Positions 10,147 through 22,191 of a stretch of DNA of 64,000 nt are shown piece after piece. Made by a program: the position numbers and the translations under genes. The notes beneath the pieces were generated by a model. That model saw nothing but the letters and a program-made list of their open reading frames with translations. It was not told the origin of the DNA and searched no databases. The DNA is taken from positions 52,326,028 to 52,390,027 of the forward strand of contig OX638372.1 in assembly GCA_951812925.1 (NCBI GenBank), given 5' to 3'. Every line of letters starts with the position of its first letter. Position 1 is the first letter of the stretch. Origin of the DNA: Calliopum simillimum. Lineage: Eukaryota > Arthropoda > Insecta > Diptera > Lauxaniidae.

Positions 10147-11156
10147 TTATTTTTTGCACTGTCAGTTCGTGTTGAAGTACGAAATGCGGAATTTTCTACG
10201 GTTTGAATTTTGACCACATTTTTTTTAAGAACCATAATTTTCTTAATTTATTAAAAAAAATTTTGACGATCATGCGTCAGAATTCAAATTTACGTTAGCC
10301 ATTTACATTTCGTATGAATTCATTCATGAATTCCCATTTTGTGTTGATTTTCAGAAAAGCGGCAACTGCCAAAGGCCATAACTCTGAAACTAGATCCAAA
10401 CTTTTTATTTAAATTTTTGACGCCAAAACACCAACTTCCTTTAAAAATATGCAAAACATATTTATTTCACAGATTTTTTAAAAATTAAAAGAATATTCAA
10501 AAGCTACCAATTTTCTAGCATTTTTCAATAGTATTCTTGGTTTGAAATTCATTTTTTAACTTCTGAAATTTTGTTTTCTAAAAGCATATTTTTATAAGTT
10601 ATAAGTCACTCGGTGTCTCAACAACTCATAGAAAAACAAATAATTTTACAAATTAAATAAAATTCAATGGTTCACTCAATAAAATGAAATTTGACATGGT
10701 AGTTGGTGGTATTAGTTTCAGCTATTACCAGGTACTTACATATCAGTTGGCATTTGAAAAAGGAATTTAACGTGAAAAAAACAAAAACTAGTTTTCTACC
10801 ATTTCCCATTGCGCTTTGCTACACCTTATTTTATATGGGGGCGTGCCGTGCTACAATATGTGTTATTTTTCCGGGTGTCTTTTACATATCAAATCTCATC
10901 CATCTGCTTCAAATGGTTTTAGAGATGTGACAAATTTTGTTTTTAAAAGCGTGGCGTAACCTTCTGGGGACTGTGCCGAATCCATGATGTAAGAAAATGC
11001 ACAAACGATTTTATATTTCTTAAAGATATAGCCTTTTGAAACTTGTTTTTAGTAACCATATACCTTCATTTACATACATGCATATAAGTATTTACAACAA
11101 ATATAAATTCGTTTCAAGCCATTCGTCAATTTTTGTATTAAAATACGTTCTACAAA
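10147..11156. other. Intergenic DNA with a minisatellite-like fragment
   Basis: Around 10830-10990, words such as GGGGGCGTGCCG, TACATATCAAATCTCATCCA and TTTTAGAGATGTGA resemble the ~130-bp units at 54130-54370. The rest is AT-rich with nothing recognised. Confidence 0.4.
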
Positions 11157-11160
11157 TTAA

Positions 11161-11448
11161 CACGTTGAGTGCCACCATACAAGCAAAATGTCCTCCCCCA
11201 GGTGTCACGTGAACCGCCGGCGGTACACACTTAAACTTCAATACTTTAAACTTCACGCCATTTTATAGGACAAATAACACTTATAAGCACAAATCTCTTT
11301 CCACAAACTCATTATAAATATACTCCTATAGATCAATATTCAACAGTTATTAAAAGTCGCCATTTTTTCATACATATTGAATTTGTATGGTGGCAAAGCG
11401 CTACAAGTAAAGTGTGTACCGCCGGCGGTACACATGGCACTCAACGTG
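11161..11448. mobile_element. piggyBac-type MITE (TTAA target site)
   Basis: The element begins CACGTTGAGTGCCA and ends TGGCACTCAACGTG, exact inverted repeats flanked on both sides by TTAA (11157-11160 and 11449-11452). A self-complementary CCGCCGGCGG block lies just inside each end (about 11214 and 11420). TTAA duplication is the piggyBac hallmark. The 288-bp body has no coding capacity. Confidence 0.82.
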
Positions 11449-11569
11449 TTAAATTCGTTATACGAGTGCATATCGCTCGCTTGCTGCAATACTGTCATAA
11501 CTCAAACTCGTAATGGTGCTCTACCTTTGGTCAAAACTAAATTCCCTAAAATGTAGAATTTTACAAATT

Positions 11570-11789
11570 TTTTTTTTGTATGAGAGTGGCCATGCTCTCT
11601 TGTCCGAATTTACTTAGTTTTTGCTCTGATTTTGCGCTATCAAATCCATATATCTCTGCGAATGTACAAAATTTCATTGAAATATCTTGTTTAGTTTTCC
11701 GGAGAAAAATTTTTCCACAGACGGACAGACAGATAAACAGACTGAAATGACTACAAATTGCGAACCTGTTGCCGAGTGTAGGGTATAAT
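11570..11789. mobile_element. Diverged DINE-1-like fragment
   Basis: It carries the same ordered features as the element at 7527-8358 in weaker form: a GTGGCCATGCTCTCTTGTCC unit, ATTTCATTGAAATATCTTG, GACGGACAGACAG and a terminal GTGTAGGGTATAA. The orientation matches that copy. Only the outline is conserved. Confidence 0.55.
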
Positions 11790-12853
11790 GCCATTGTTGC
11801 TCATCCGACGTCAAACAAACTAGTTGAATGTTTTTTTTTTGCGTTTTTAGAAGCATAGAAGTGTGAAATTGTGGATAATGTCGTCCTACAATGAGCTGTC
11901 ATTCGACTGGAGTATTTTGTTTCACAAACAAGACATCGACCAATGGACCAAAACAGGTTTGAAATATATGTCATGTATGGAATATTTATAAATATATTAA
12001 TTATTAGATTATAATTAAGTTAGCTAAGTATTTTGTATAACTAAGCCTAAAACAAAGTATGTAAATGTAGGTGGCAACTAAGTATTGTAATATTTACATA
12101 CTTATATGTAAATGTTTTTAAACATTTCGTATAGTGAAGAAGCTGAATGTTTTTGAGTCTGCAAAACATGATAACTTATTGTAAATTTAGTGAATGATTT
12201 ATACACCCTTGTATAAGATTTTAAGAAAGTTGTGCGGAATTTTTGAGATTTTAACTTAAAATTAGTTTAACTTAGACCAAATAACATCTTTACCGCAGGA
12301 CATCACACGTGAACTGTAGCAGTAAGCCTATGTCAATCACTATGGACCCTTGCGGTCTATGTGTGTAATTATTGCCGCCGTCACCCTAACCCAACTTAAG
12401 CCTATGTCATTTCCAAAAAAGTCTGAAAGTATTAAGTTATACCATTTAAAACCAAGATTTGACATTTTTTTAGGTACAAAATCAGTTAAACAAGAAATTT
12501 TGACTTTTTTATATAATTGACCATAGACATTTTTTCATCCCACACACCTGGAAGCAAAAAATTTTAATTAGAAAACAAATCACTCGCACGTTAACTTCTG
12601 AATTGGCTTCTGGGGAGCTTTAGTCATCATTGTTCATTTGCCATGAAATCGCTTGTGGTGCCATTTTGAAAATTTTAATAAAATTTCCATATTAAACAAA
12701 AAACAGATATCTATATAATTTATTCCGGGCCTAAAAGGCAAATACTAAGGTAAGGATAAAAAATCAAATGGTCAAACAAATGAGAAGGTTCAAGAATGAA
12801 AGGATTTCTATTGCATCCTGTTTACATGTCTTTCATACAACAATTATTTATTT
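11790..12853. other. Intergenic DNA with a short repeat-like patch
   Basis: A GC-richer patch at about 12295-12400 (CACTATGGACCCTTGCGGTC, ending CCCTAACCCAACTTA) looks like an interspersed repeat. The remainder is AT-rich with nothing recognised. Confidence 0.4.
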
Positions 12854-12861
12854 ATTACATC

Positions 12862-13916
12862 CTAGACTGCAAACCGGTTGCGAACCGAACCGGTTTTTCA
12901 GCCAAACCATCGCCTTTTTTGCGCTTTGAACCGAACCATTTTAATTTTGGAAGCGCTGAACTAAATCGAAAACCACAATAAAAAAATAGTTCGGTTCGGT
13001 TCAAAACTAAAAATCCCTTATGCAGTTTTTGAAAATTATGAATTAAATTTTGCAAAGAAAATGTTTTTGTATAAAAAACTTGGATTGCTGAGGCTTAAGT
13101 TTTCTGCAGCATAGAGAATACGTGTGTTTTGGCTGCCATTTTTTTAGACCCCAGACATCAGTTTTTGCTGACAGATTTTTAAAAGGATTTGGGAAGAAAA
13201 TATTTGCTAAATGTTTTAACGTTAAAGTCAAAATTCTTTGAAATAAGAACTTTAGAGGAACCTCCTTTTTTTCAAGGAAGCTCCCTTGATGAACTCAAGT
13301 CTATGCTGCAAATATAGACAAAAAACCTGCCAAATAGAAAATTAATTCACATACATAATTGGGTTTTTTTTCATTCAAGCAGCACTCAGCAAAATTTAGT
13401 AGCTGGCAAAATTCTATATCTCTGCGCCCTTTGGGTCTCGAGATAAAATACATTACAAAATATTATTGAACAGATTGATGTAATCTTTCCAATGAAATTA
13501 AAGTTTGAGTTCTGTCTGAAAAACTAATAAAACATATCATACAGAAATAGACTCGACAACATAGAACGCCTTTTATATCATGGTAATATTTTAAAATTTT
13601 CGCAAAATTATGCAGATAAAGAAGTAAAAGACCTTGCTGAATTTGTGATGATGCAAGTTACTTTACTTTAATCCTTCAATTTATTTATCAATTATCTTTG
13701 CTATTTTATGTCAGATTAGAATATGATTAAAAATACATATTTAAATGCAGTTTTGGGTTTCATATTCTTACGGTTTTTGTTTTTATTAATTATCCTGTAC
13801 CATTCGAACTAAACCATGGTTCAGAGTCATTGAAAAACTGGTACAAGCTTTCGTTAAATGGTTCTTACCACTGAACCGAACCGCATCAGTTTTTGAAGCG
13901 GTTTTTTGCAGCCCTG
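12862..13916. mobile_element. hAT element relic with perfect 8-bp target duplication
   Basis: ATTACATC flanks the element exactly (12854-12861 and 13917-13924). The right end, reversed, reads CAGGGCTGCAAAAAACCG; the left reads CTAGACTGCAAACCGG. Subterminal GAACCGAACC words recur near both ends. The 8-bp duplication with CAGGG-type TIRs indicates hAT. The 1055-bp interior has no recognisable transposase. Confidence 0.82.
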
Positions 13917-13924
13917 ATTACATC

Positions 13925-14749
13925 ATAACAAAATAACTTTTCTTAAGAGTTATGTTAAATGTTCATTGTTTTTTTGTAATGAACAAATAAATATATACAA
14001 CCGAATGCGCATAACAACAATATTAAATGCAACAATATTGGAAGCTATTCATCAACAGGTTGTGTGTTAAGTATTCGCACTCAACCAATTGATTATCATC
14101 TCAATATACCAGTGAGTTGAATGTGAAATGTACAACACCAAACACTGAGGCTTCGTAATCGAAAACAATGGTGAGATTTAAGGTTTTGACACTTACGAGT
14201 AACATGAAGTTGACAGCTGCAATGCCACCATCATATCCAGTGACTGCTGCAGTGCAACCCCACTATCGTCATCATCACTTCTTGTTTCAGACATTCAAAA
14301 TTTTGATTTGTTTATATAGTCGCGCAATTTGTTACATTGTATGCGAAATTTACGAGTATTATTTTAATACCCACGAAAAATAATAAAAGAAAAAAAAAAA
14401 AAAATAATAATAATAAAATTAACGCTTTTTATACCCACAACAATAAAAGTAGATTATATAAATTTTGAATTTCTGTTATGTAATACGTTTGTGTTTCTGT
14501 TTGAAAACAAATTCGAAGATGTAATACCTACTTTAAATGATCGTTGATTGTGCCCAAAAAATATGAATTTTTTTATTATGCATTAGAATAACTAAGTATA
14601 TTGTTAAGTGGCGTGTCGACAAACGATTAATAACAGAATGAATGTTACCATTACTATTTATCTCCACGTTACTTTTCCAATGAAAACATAAAAGTGTAAA
14701 TGGGTCATTAAAACAAAAGGTAACTTTCATATAGTTTGCCAAATAATTA
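13925..14749. other. Intergenic DNA with an (AAT)n tract
   Basis: A poly(A)/(AAT)n low-complexity stretch lies at about 14388-14418. Nothing else was recognised. Confidence 0.45.
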
Positions 14750-14845
14750 GGTTAGGTTAGGACGGTAGATGACAGGTGTCATCATAATTTAGGCCGAAGT
14801 TTGGTCCCGGTTTATAACTTCATTGTCGACCTATAAGAATAGAAA
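14750..14845. repeat. Interspersed repeat, copy A (partner at 44628-44735)
   Basis: The shared order of words is GATGACAG, TGTCATCATAA, TTAG.CCG.AGTT, then TTCATTGTCGACCTATAAG (ACTTTATTGTCAATCTGTAAG in the partner). It is preceded by GGTTAGGTTAGG. Both copies have the same orientation. Family unknown. Confidence 0.6.
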
Positions 14846-14951
14846 TACTTACTAGCAATATATTTTGCTTTAAAGAAAGAATAGAACTCACGTGAAATTA
14901 ATCATTCCTCTAAAATATTCAATGAAAAACTGTCCCCGTGACACTTATGGC

Positions 14952-15121
14952 ATCCCAGTGTGCCAGACGGTTCATATGTCCGCTTTTTTATCCGTTACGA
15001 ATCCGTTACTGATCCGTTTGCGATTCGTTTTTTTTTTTGGGAATTTCTCCCGCAAACGGATCAGTAACGGATTCGTAACGGATAAAAAAGCGGACATATG
15101 AACCGTCTGGCACACTGGGAT
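14952..15121. mobile_element. Near-perfect palindromic MITE
   Basis: ATCCCAGTGTGCCAGACGG at the left is mirrored exactly at the right, with arms of about 73 bp and a T-rich loop. The arms contain ATCCGTTACGAATCCG words that also characterise the repeats at 49523-51472. CAGTG ends suggest hAT, but I find no 8-bp duplication outside the palindrome. Confidence 0.75.
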
Positions 15122-15632
15122 TAGCTATTAGGTTAAATCCGTGTAAATGTTTCAATTACATGCATATGTAATAAAATTTTTGTTACTCAATTGAAACTTA
15201 CTTTTTTTAAAAAAACATTGTAACATTGAGAATAAAATTTTAGATCCGTGGCAGAAAGAAAAAGTGTTCTACTTATTGAATAATTGTCATAAGTTTCAGG
15301 TCGTATAAAAATTAAAAGTATGTATATAGTAACTGTAACTCTAAAGTAAATTTTTAGTTTTCATAGACTTAACACAGTGTTCTTAAAGGGCAGAATTATC
15401 TCACAAAAATTACGACAAAAAACTGAAAATGGGGAGGAGGGAGTGATTCTATAGGCTTTTGTGATAATTTTTCTATTGTCCAAAAAATCCAATCAGATGC
15501 CCTCTTCCAAAAAGCCCCTTTTCTCGTTATCCATATAAAAAAAAAAAAAATGTTTTTTTGACTACAACAAACAAAAATCAAAATAATCACATTCGGTGTG
15601 CTTGACAATGTTGAATTCGAATCCAATATTAG
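15122..15632. other. Intergenic DNA, nothing recognised
   Basis: AT-rich. No supported gene or repeat was found. Confidence 0.45.
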
Positions 15633-16321
15633 AATAGGCGTGATAACGCTATCAAAAAATCCCGGATATAATGGCTTTAGATAGAAAAGAAGGTTCACAG
15701 AATCCTAAAAAACCTGTCAGTTTCTATATTTTTATTGAGATTAATAAGATACCAAAATATGCACATCCGCCATATTGAGTCAAACACCAATGAGATAATT
15801 TTTAAATTTTAAATGATTTTGATTGGCTGACGATGACATAATGCTGTGTTGCCAGATCAACGTATTTTTTTCTCTAGATCTGATATCATTTATCCCTGAA
15901 AAGTTTCACAAAAACAGCAATCCAGTATTTATTTGAAAAAAATATTGCTTTAGGTCTCAGTTGTCAAAATAAAAAAATATGTTTAGTACAAATTTCATTC
16001 CAAATTGAGTTCAAAACTAAAAATTTTAAAAAAATACAGAAAGAAAACAATACTAAAATATTGTGTTTAAGATTAACTTAAACAATAAAAAGAAATAACA
16101 ACAAAATTTGTGTTCAAACGCAGAAAATGTCCCTAAATGTAGGCTTCAAGTCCCTTATCTGGCAACAGTAACATAACTATGACGTAATAATATATTTGAC
16201 AGCGTTTTTAGCTCAAACTTCAAAGTTAGTAAATAAATGCAAAAATTTGATAATTAACATGAAATAGACGACGCGTATGTACACAAAAAGTGCCGTTCCA
16301 AAAATTTGTTATCACGCCCAT
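15633..16321. mobile_element. Possible TIR element
   Basis: AATAGGCGTGATAACGC at the left and TGTTATCACGCCCATT at the right are near reverse complements over about 16 bp. No flanking duplication was identified and no coding frame lies within, so this is tentative. Confidence 0.3.
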
Positions 16322-16382
16322 TGCTCTATCGTGTATAGTTTTAGAGATATTCTAACCTAAAAACCAAAATAAAAGGATCTTT

Positions 16383-16813
16383 GCCATTCCATATAATTAT
16401 ATGACACATCGTTCATTCGTTAAATTTGATAACGGTACTTGGGAGCCCTAATCTTTTTCTTTAAAACCTAATTTCAAATATGTTGATGTCTTCATGTTTC
16501 TAGGAGATATCGTAGACCGAAATATTGGAAAAAAACAGTTTTTTGCACTTTTTTTATTGGGGGTTATCGTGAATCAAGATTCCCGGGGAATTTTCTAAGA
16601 CTATAGTGCATTCTCCACTGCAGTTAAAGAAAATTCCCCGGGAATCTTGATTCACGATAACCCCCATTATCTTTTTAGGTTAAGATATCTCTGAGAAAAA
16701 AAAAAGATATCGACATAATTTAAGTTAGGTTTTAAAGATAATGATTAGGGCTTTCATGTACTTTATAGAATTTTACAGGTGAACGATATGTCATTCAGTT
16801 ATATAGGTTTTAA
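16383..16813. repeat. Palindrome with a perfect 38-bp central hairpin
   Basis: The inner stem 16559-16596 and 16628-16665 is perfectly complementary over 38 bp (it begins GGGGGTTATCGTGAATCAAG), with a 31-base loop. Outer arms continue imperfectly to about 16383 and 16813 through shared AAAGCCCTAATC and TTTAAAACCTAA words. It could be a MITE; no terminal duplication was found. Confidence 0.75.
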
Positions 16814-16869
16814 AAATTGTCTAAAACAGTATTTTTTGCTACTGACTATCAATGTTGTGAAAAATTACT

Positions 16870-17763
16870 AATTGAGGCGTTGCGTGTAATAACGGACTGG
16901 TATTTCGAGATAATTCAATTTAAAATTTCCTAATGCTGTACAAAGAACAAACTATTATTCAAACCTTGGAAAACAAATTTAATTAATACTGACAAAATGA
17001 GTAAATAATTACCGCTACCACATAATATTTATGCATATTGACAGAATTATCGAAGAAGGAAATTTTAAATTATAGGGTGTTATTGCATAAATCCATTTGA
17101 CATCACTGGAGTAATGTTAGCATTTTGTTTGGGAAACCGGTGAAACTGCTCCGATTTTAACAATTTTTTTTTTTGTAAATGAGGTGAATGAAAAATACTT
17201 TAACCCCAACTATTTTTAAATGTATGTTTGTCTTTAGTTCTTTAAAATTTTAATTTTATAAAATGCATCCATACATTTGCATCTAAATTTTGCAATTGGT
17301 TAATATTTTTATTTTTACTCAAGACCAAGTTGTCTGACGAAAAACAAAAAATGCACAAAATTGTCCAAAGAATACGAGTTTTTAATAATTTTTTAAAACT
17401 TGGTTTGAAAAAACAAAAAAAAAATCCAAAAAACCTAAAATGATTAACACGTACTCTATGGACAATTCTAATAATTTTTTTCCATATACACTTTTTTCGT
17501 TATGCACCTTGATTTTGAGTAAAAACCGTTTTTCCCACCGCGATCTGATTTATGCAATAACGCCCCATGCCGCACTATGCCCTTCTTGCACGCAACTCTT
17601 CAAACAGTATGCACATATTGCTCTATCACATTTTGTGATCGGAATGGGAAGCTGAAATTAAGTACACATATAAGTATTTGAGGACCCAAACTTTTCAAAG
17701 AAGCGATGGGCGCAAAAACGCGCTAAGCCGACTTAGGGCGTTAATGTTCGCAACGCCTCAATT
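16870..17763. mobile_element. TIR element with a visible empty site
   Basis: AATTGAGGCGTTGCG at the left is mirrored exactly by CGCAACGCCTCAATT at the right. The flanks match the T block of the composite at 3002-4366: GTTGTGAAAAATT on the left and AGTTGGTAACACACTCTGG on the right are contiguous there (about 3211-3250), which identifies the pre-insertion site. AATT is the likely duplicated target. A second inverted pair lies inside (GTGTTATTGCATAAATC near 17080, GATTTATGCAATAACGC near 17546), suggesting a nested or two-tier TIR. No transposase is present. Confidence 0.7.
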
Positions 17764-18149
17764 GCTTTTAGTTGGTAACACACTCTGGTTTTGAGAACAA
17801 ATGGGCATATTTATTTTTTTTTATAAACAAGTATAAAAGGGCTGCGCTAAGCACAAATAATTTTAATAAATTTTTGATGAATAATCCAAAACTGAATTGA
17901 GCTCAAATGGGCATATTCACTTTTTTGATAAACAATCCCATTATTACTTGATATCAAGAAAATTCTGGCTAAGCTGAAAACCGCACCCAAAATTGATTGG
18001 TTTTTGATTGTTTTCAGCTCAAAATTCACTCCGCGTATCCATTGAAAAGCTTGTTTATGGTAGAGTTTCTATATATGCTTTGCATTTGAAAATTTTGACT
18101 TTGAATTTTGACGATTTTTTATTTTTGGTCTATGGTAGGAACCACTGTG

Positions 18150-18235
18150 CTTGGAGGTCAAGATTGGTATCGTTGAATAGCTCTCTTAAAATTATTGGGC
18201 AAGTGTTTTTTAATTTAATGTGCAGCTTGACCGTT
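18150..18235. repeat. Interspersed repeat, copy A (partner at 43479-43565)
   Basis: GGTCAAGATTGGTAT.GTTGAATAG, then TAAAA.TATTGG(G/A)CA and TGTGCAGCTT are shared with the partner in the same orientation over roughly 85 bp. Unclassified. Confidence 0.6.
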
Positions 18236-19121
18236 TTCGGACATTGCATATATCCTATACGTTTCGGTTAACACCACGCAACCATCTTCGGACCTATTTA
18301 AGTTTAATTTTCATGTAATTATATAGTTTATACGTTATAAATGTAATTAGTTGTATGTATTGACAATACGCTTTTTTAGGTGCAAAAAACACCCACCTCC
18401 CTCCACGATGTTTTTACACATATTGATTGCACTACACGAGTACGTATGTATATATTTCGCTAGACGAAATATAAACTTTTTTTTGTTCACTTTCCATTTG
18501 GTTATCATCTAAAATCTTTAAAGGCTGATTTCCCACTTTTACTTTTTATCGCTCGCATTGCGCTTTTAATAGCATCTTTGTGCTGCTTAATAGGGAGCAG
18601 GATAGTTTTTGGTTGTTGTTTTATTGGCGTCTGTCGCTTGGTGGTTTACTATAAAAAAACAAAAAAATCAAAAAAACGTTATTTTTATTTCGATTTATTT
18701 TGTCTCCTCGCATTTATGTTTGTATGTTGTATATCATCTGTCTGTTTGTCTTGACCGACCCAACAGGTGGCAAATGCAATACGTACAAATTCGGATATTG
18801 TCATCCGAGTGGACAGCATAATAGATTGTTTGGATTGGAATACAGACGTGACCAATGTATTTCATTAGTCTGACACGAAATGGTTCAAAAGGCGTTATAT
18901 GTAGTAGACTTTCATCTTGATTCATTTGATTTCTAGTAGTAAGTACTTTCTCTCCATCGCTTTTGAATAGAAAAAGAAAAAAAAGTGAAACAAAAGAGAA
19001 AAAATTCCAAACCTAAAAGACTTCTGCTGCTCTTTTCGCTTTCATGCCTTCATGAATAGCCAATGAAACTGAAACCGAAATTGAAATCAAAATCAAAACC
19101 AATATCAAATACTGCACGATG

Positions 19122-19222
19122 GACGACGACGACGACGTTGGGACTCCCAACAAAATGCAGATGAAATTAATTTTTTCATTGCAATTTGCATCATTTTCCC
19201 AGCGATCGTCGTCGTCGTCGTC
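19122..19222. repeat. Complementary (GAC)n and (GTC)n tracts
   Basis: (GAC)5 at 19122-19136 and (GTC)5 at 19207-19222 face each other across about 70 bp, so the pair could form a hairpin. Confidence 0.7.
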
Positions 19223-19864
19223 ACATTTTCATTCATTGAGGTTTGGCAACAAAGGTGTGTTTCATCTCTTTTCACTTAAGGGGTTCCGTTCGTTATTTTA
19301 AAACCCAAAATAAATTAAGTCACGACCGACCATTGAATCATAGGAATTTTATTCACTCTACGTCTTAGTATCTATTGTGTATGCTTGCACATACCAACAT
19401 ACATATATGTATATGTATGGACTTAAACCTTTTTCTTGATTTAAGTTTCAGCAGGAGCGCGGAAGGTGATATTTGGAAGTTGTTTAACATTTCAGTTATA
19501 CTTTGGAGGTTAAATATTTAAATTCAAACTTTTTTACATATCAATAATGTGTAGATTTAAACTTTTCCCATAAATATTGCATTATTATGTTCAGTTAAAT
19601 ATAACAAATAAACTATTGTAACTGATTAAAAAGTTTGTTATAATTGTTTGTATTTATTTTGTAGTCATTTTTTATAAATTTTTCTGCATTAATTTTACAC
19701 ACAGTTTTAACAAGAAGTATAATTGTTTAATAAATGTTAATGAAAATATTTATTTTGTCATGTCAATCAGTTGTTACTCATACGACATGCTGTACGTGAA
19801 CTTTGAACTGGCTAAAACCATTGTAGAATCTGTCATTTTTAAAAGGGGATATGGGTGATTCTTA

Positions 19865-21768
19865 TAGGGCTATTCTGGCGACAGTATTAGAGCTGTCAAA
19901 CAGCTCACCACAGTATTCACTGCTACGAAAGTAGCAACGAAGATGTTTTGGTATTCTGGCAGCATTTCGAAAGCTCTTTTCCGTCTTTATGAATACGACT
20001 TTTAATACCTGCTACGTAGGAGATCTTAGAGCGATCTTAAAACTATTAGTTGCTTGGTGTCAGGTTTTTATTATGTGAAAAGTGCAGAATTATGAAAAAT
20101 TTTATTTTATTGTTTATAATTTTTTATCAAAAAATAGCTGGGCTTGATGTTATATTATCGACTGTTAATATTTTCTTTTTAAACCTAATTTGGCTTATTA
20201 AACTTTTTATTTTAAGAAAGAAAATATAATCAAAAATGTCTGGTCGGATCTACTTTCGGAGATATAGCCATCGAAAGATCGGGATATAGCTTTAATAAAA
20301 ACCGATATAAGTTCAGAACCGCTGGCTGGATTTTGACAATATTGGTGGCATATGAAAGGTATTTTCACACACTACAAAACTGTTTTACAAAATTTTAAAT
20401 CCGAGTCAACATTTTTGAGATATGGCGTATTTTCAAAAATTTTGACCAGTTTTTTATTTTTAAAGCACTATTTTTCCAAAAAATGTCTTATTAACTTATA
20501 GTTTTTGTAACAAATTATGAAATCCTAATCAATTTCATTCGATTTGATATGCAATTTATACCTCATTTCCTTCATTAGCACATTTTTTATAGGAAAACAA
20601 AAAAGTAAGCCAAAGAAATTTTCATGAACAACAACAACGGAAATTTGGAATTTTGCTAGCAAACTATTTGATGGATATATTATAGACTGATTCGCGGCCG
20701 AAGACCGCCGTGAAGCCGGTATTGGATTTTTGGGAGTTTTAAATCCGGAGCTGCGGCCGAAGCCGCCCACTTACTCAACTCTTATGCCAAATTACTGTGG
20801 GAAAAAAAATCGGCCCAAATTTCAGAAAAATCGTATTATCTCGAAAACTACGAGCAAGATTTAGAAAATTTTTTGTTCAGTATTGTAGCTTATTAAATTA
20901 CCTTTGATATGCCGTTTTTGTTAATAAGACATTTTTGGAAAAATAGTGCATTAAAAACAAAAACACTGGTAAAAATTTTCGAAAATTCGCCATATCTCCA
21001 AAACCATGACTCGCATTTAAAACATATCGTTTTTATAGCCAGTTAAAATACCTTTCATATGACACCAATATTATTAAAATCCATTAAGGGATTCTGAACT
21101 TTTACTGGTTTTCATAAAAGCTATATCCCGATCTTCCGATGGCTATATCTCCGAAAGTAGATTTGACCAGAACTTTCTGTTGCTGTTGTTGTAATTAATT
21201 TTGAGAGCCCTATTTGGGCAAAAAAAAATATAAAAAAAACAACAAGTTTTTAAAGTAAAATTGTTGCCTAAGATTTGGCAGTTGTTAAATTTTTGTTTGT
21301 ATGAGTGATAATAATAAAGGGAAAAACAAAATTATAACTATTATGGTTTAATATTTGTTCTAATAGTTACAAAAGAAAAGAAAAGTTTGTGTAAAAACAT
21401 ATAGCAACAATTTCTGCACAATATTATATGGCGGCGCGCAGGAAGAACTTATTTTGCATGTCAAAATAAAAAATGTAACCAAGCATCTTGCCTTGCTATC
21501 TGTCAAAAGTCTATAATCAAAACAAAGAATTTTGACATTTTCGTAGTTTAAGAAGAAGCAGCATTTGTTATCGCTGCAACCAGAGCAATTCAACCATGTA
21601 AGTTTGCTCAATTTGACAAGTTCACCTCGAAAGCTTTTATGTGGTGAATTTATGAGCTTTTTCTAAAAGATTTCTGCGCCAGAATACCAAATGTCTTCGG
21701 GAATCTTAGAAAGTAATTCTGACATGTATTCAGAAAGACTTTCTGCTGTCTTAGCCAGAATAGCCCTA
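19865..21768. mobile_element. PIF/Harbinger-like element with TTA duplication
   Basis: TAGGGCTATTCTGGC begins the element and GCCAGAATAGCCCTA ends it, exact inverted repeats. TTA lies outside each end (19862-19864 and 21769-21771). A second-tier similarity follows inward (AGAGCTGTC, and GACAGCAGAAAG on the reversed right end). The 1904-bp interior has no intact transposase and instead holds a large inverted repeat. Confidence 0.78.
20238..21180. repeat. Inverted repeat inside the Harbinger-like element
   Basis: Arms of about 270 bp (20238-20512 and 20930-21180) flank a ~420-bp spacer. The outer part of each arm carries CTTTCGGAGATATAGCCATC, GATCGGGATATAGCTTT and CATATGAAAGGTATTTT. These words are also found in the foldback elements at 31427-32244 and 35411-36239. 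Confidence 0.72.
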
Positions 21769-22191
21769 TTAGATTACTGTGCTTTTTCGAGTTGTAAAAT
21801 TGGCAGATAATTTTTTTGGATTTTTGCAAGTTTCTTCATGCTATATTGTGTAAACACACTCTTAAAACTCACCTTTTGAGTAGATCAACTACAAGTGTGA
21901 ATTTACGGCTTTGAGGTCGAAATTAAGAAATTTTGCTGCCACGCTTGTGGCATTTTACAGTATGGAAAAATTATGGTTTTGAAGCGTTTTGATGAGAGAT
22001 ATATTGCTTATAATGACAAATTTACACTTCAAGACTAATTTTGCAACAGTGTCATGTCTCCGGTGGTCCATTTTTTTTTTATACCATACCGCCCTAAAGA
22101 TCAACTATGGTTTCCTGTCCTCTGTTTTTATAACCGTTTATGGTGGATTAGGATCTCCTAATTACGAATCTGATCTTGATTTTTTTTCTAT

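Larger units (their letters stand above)
17800..19850. other. Intergenic DNA with short repeats
   Basis: It contains one copy of a repeat shared with 43479-43565 and a pair of complementary trinucleotide tracts, both listed separately. Otherwise AT-rich with no supported gene. Confidence 0.4.
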
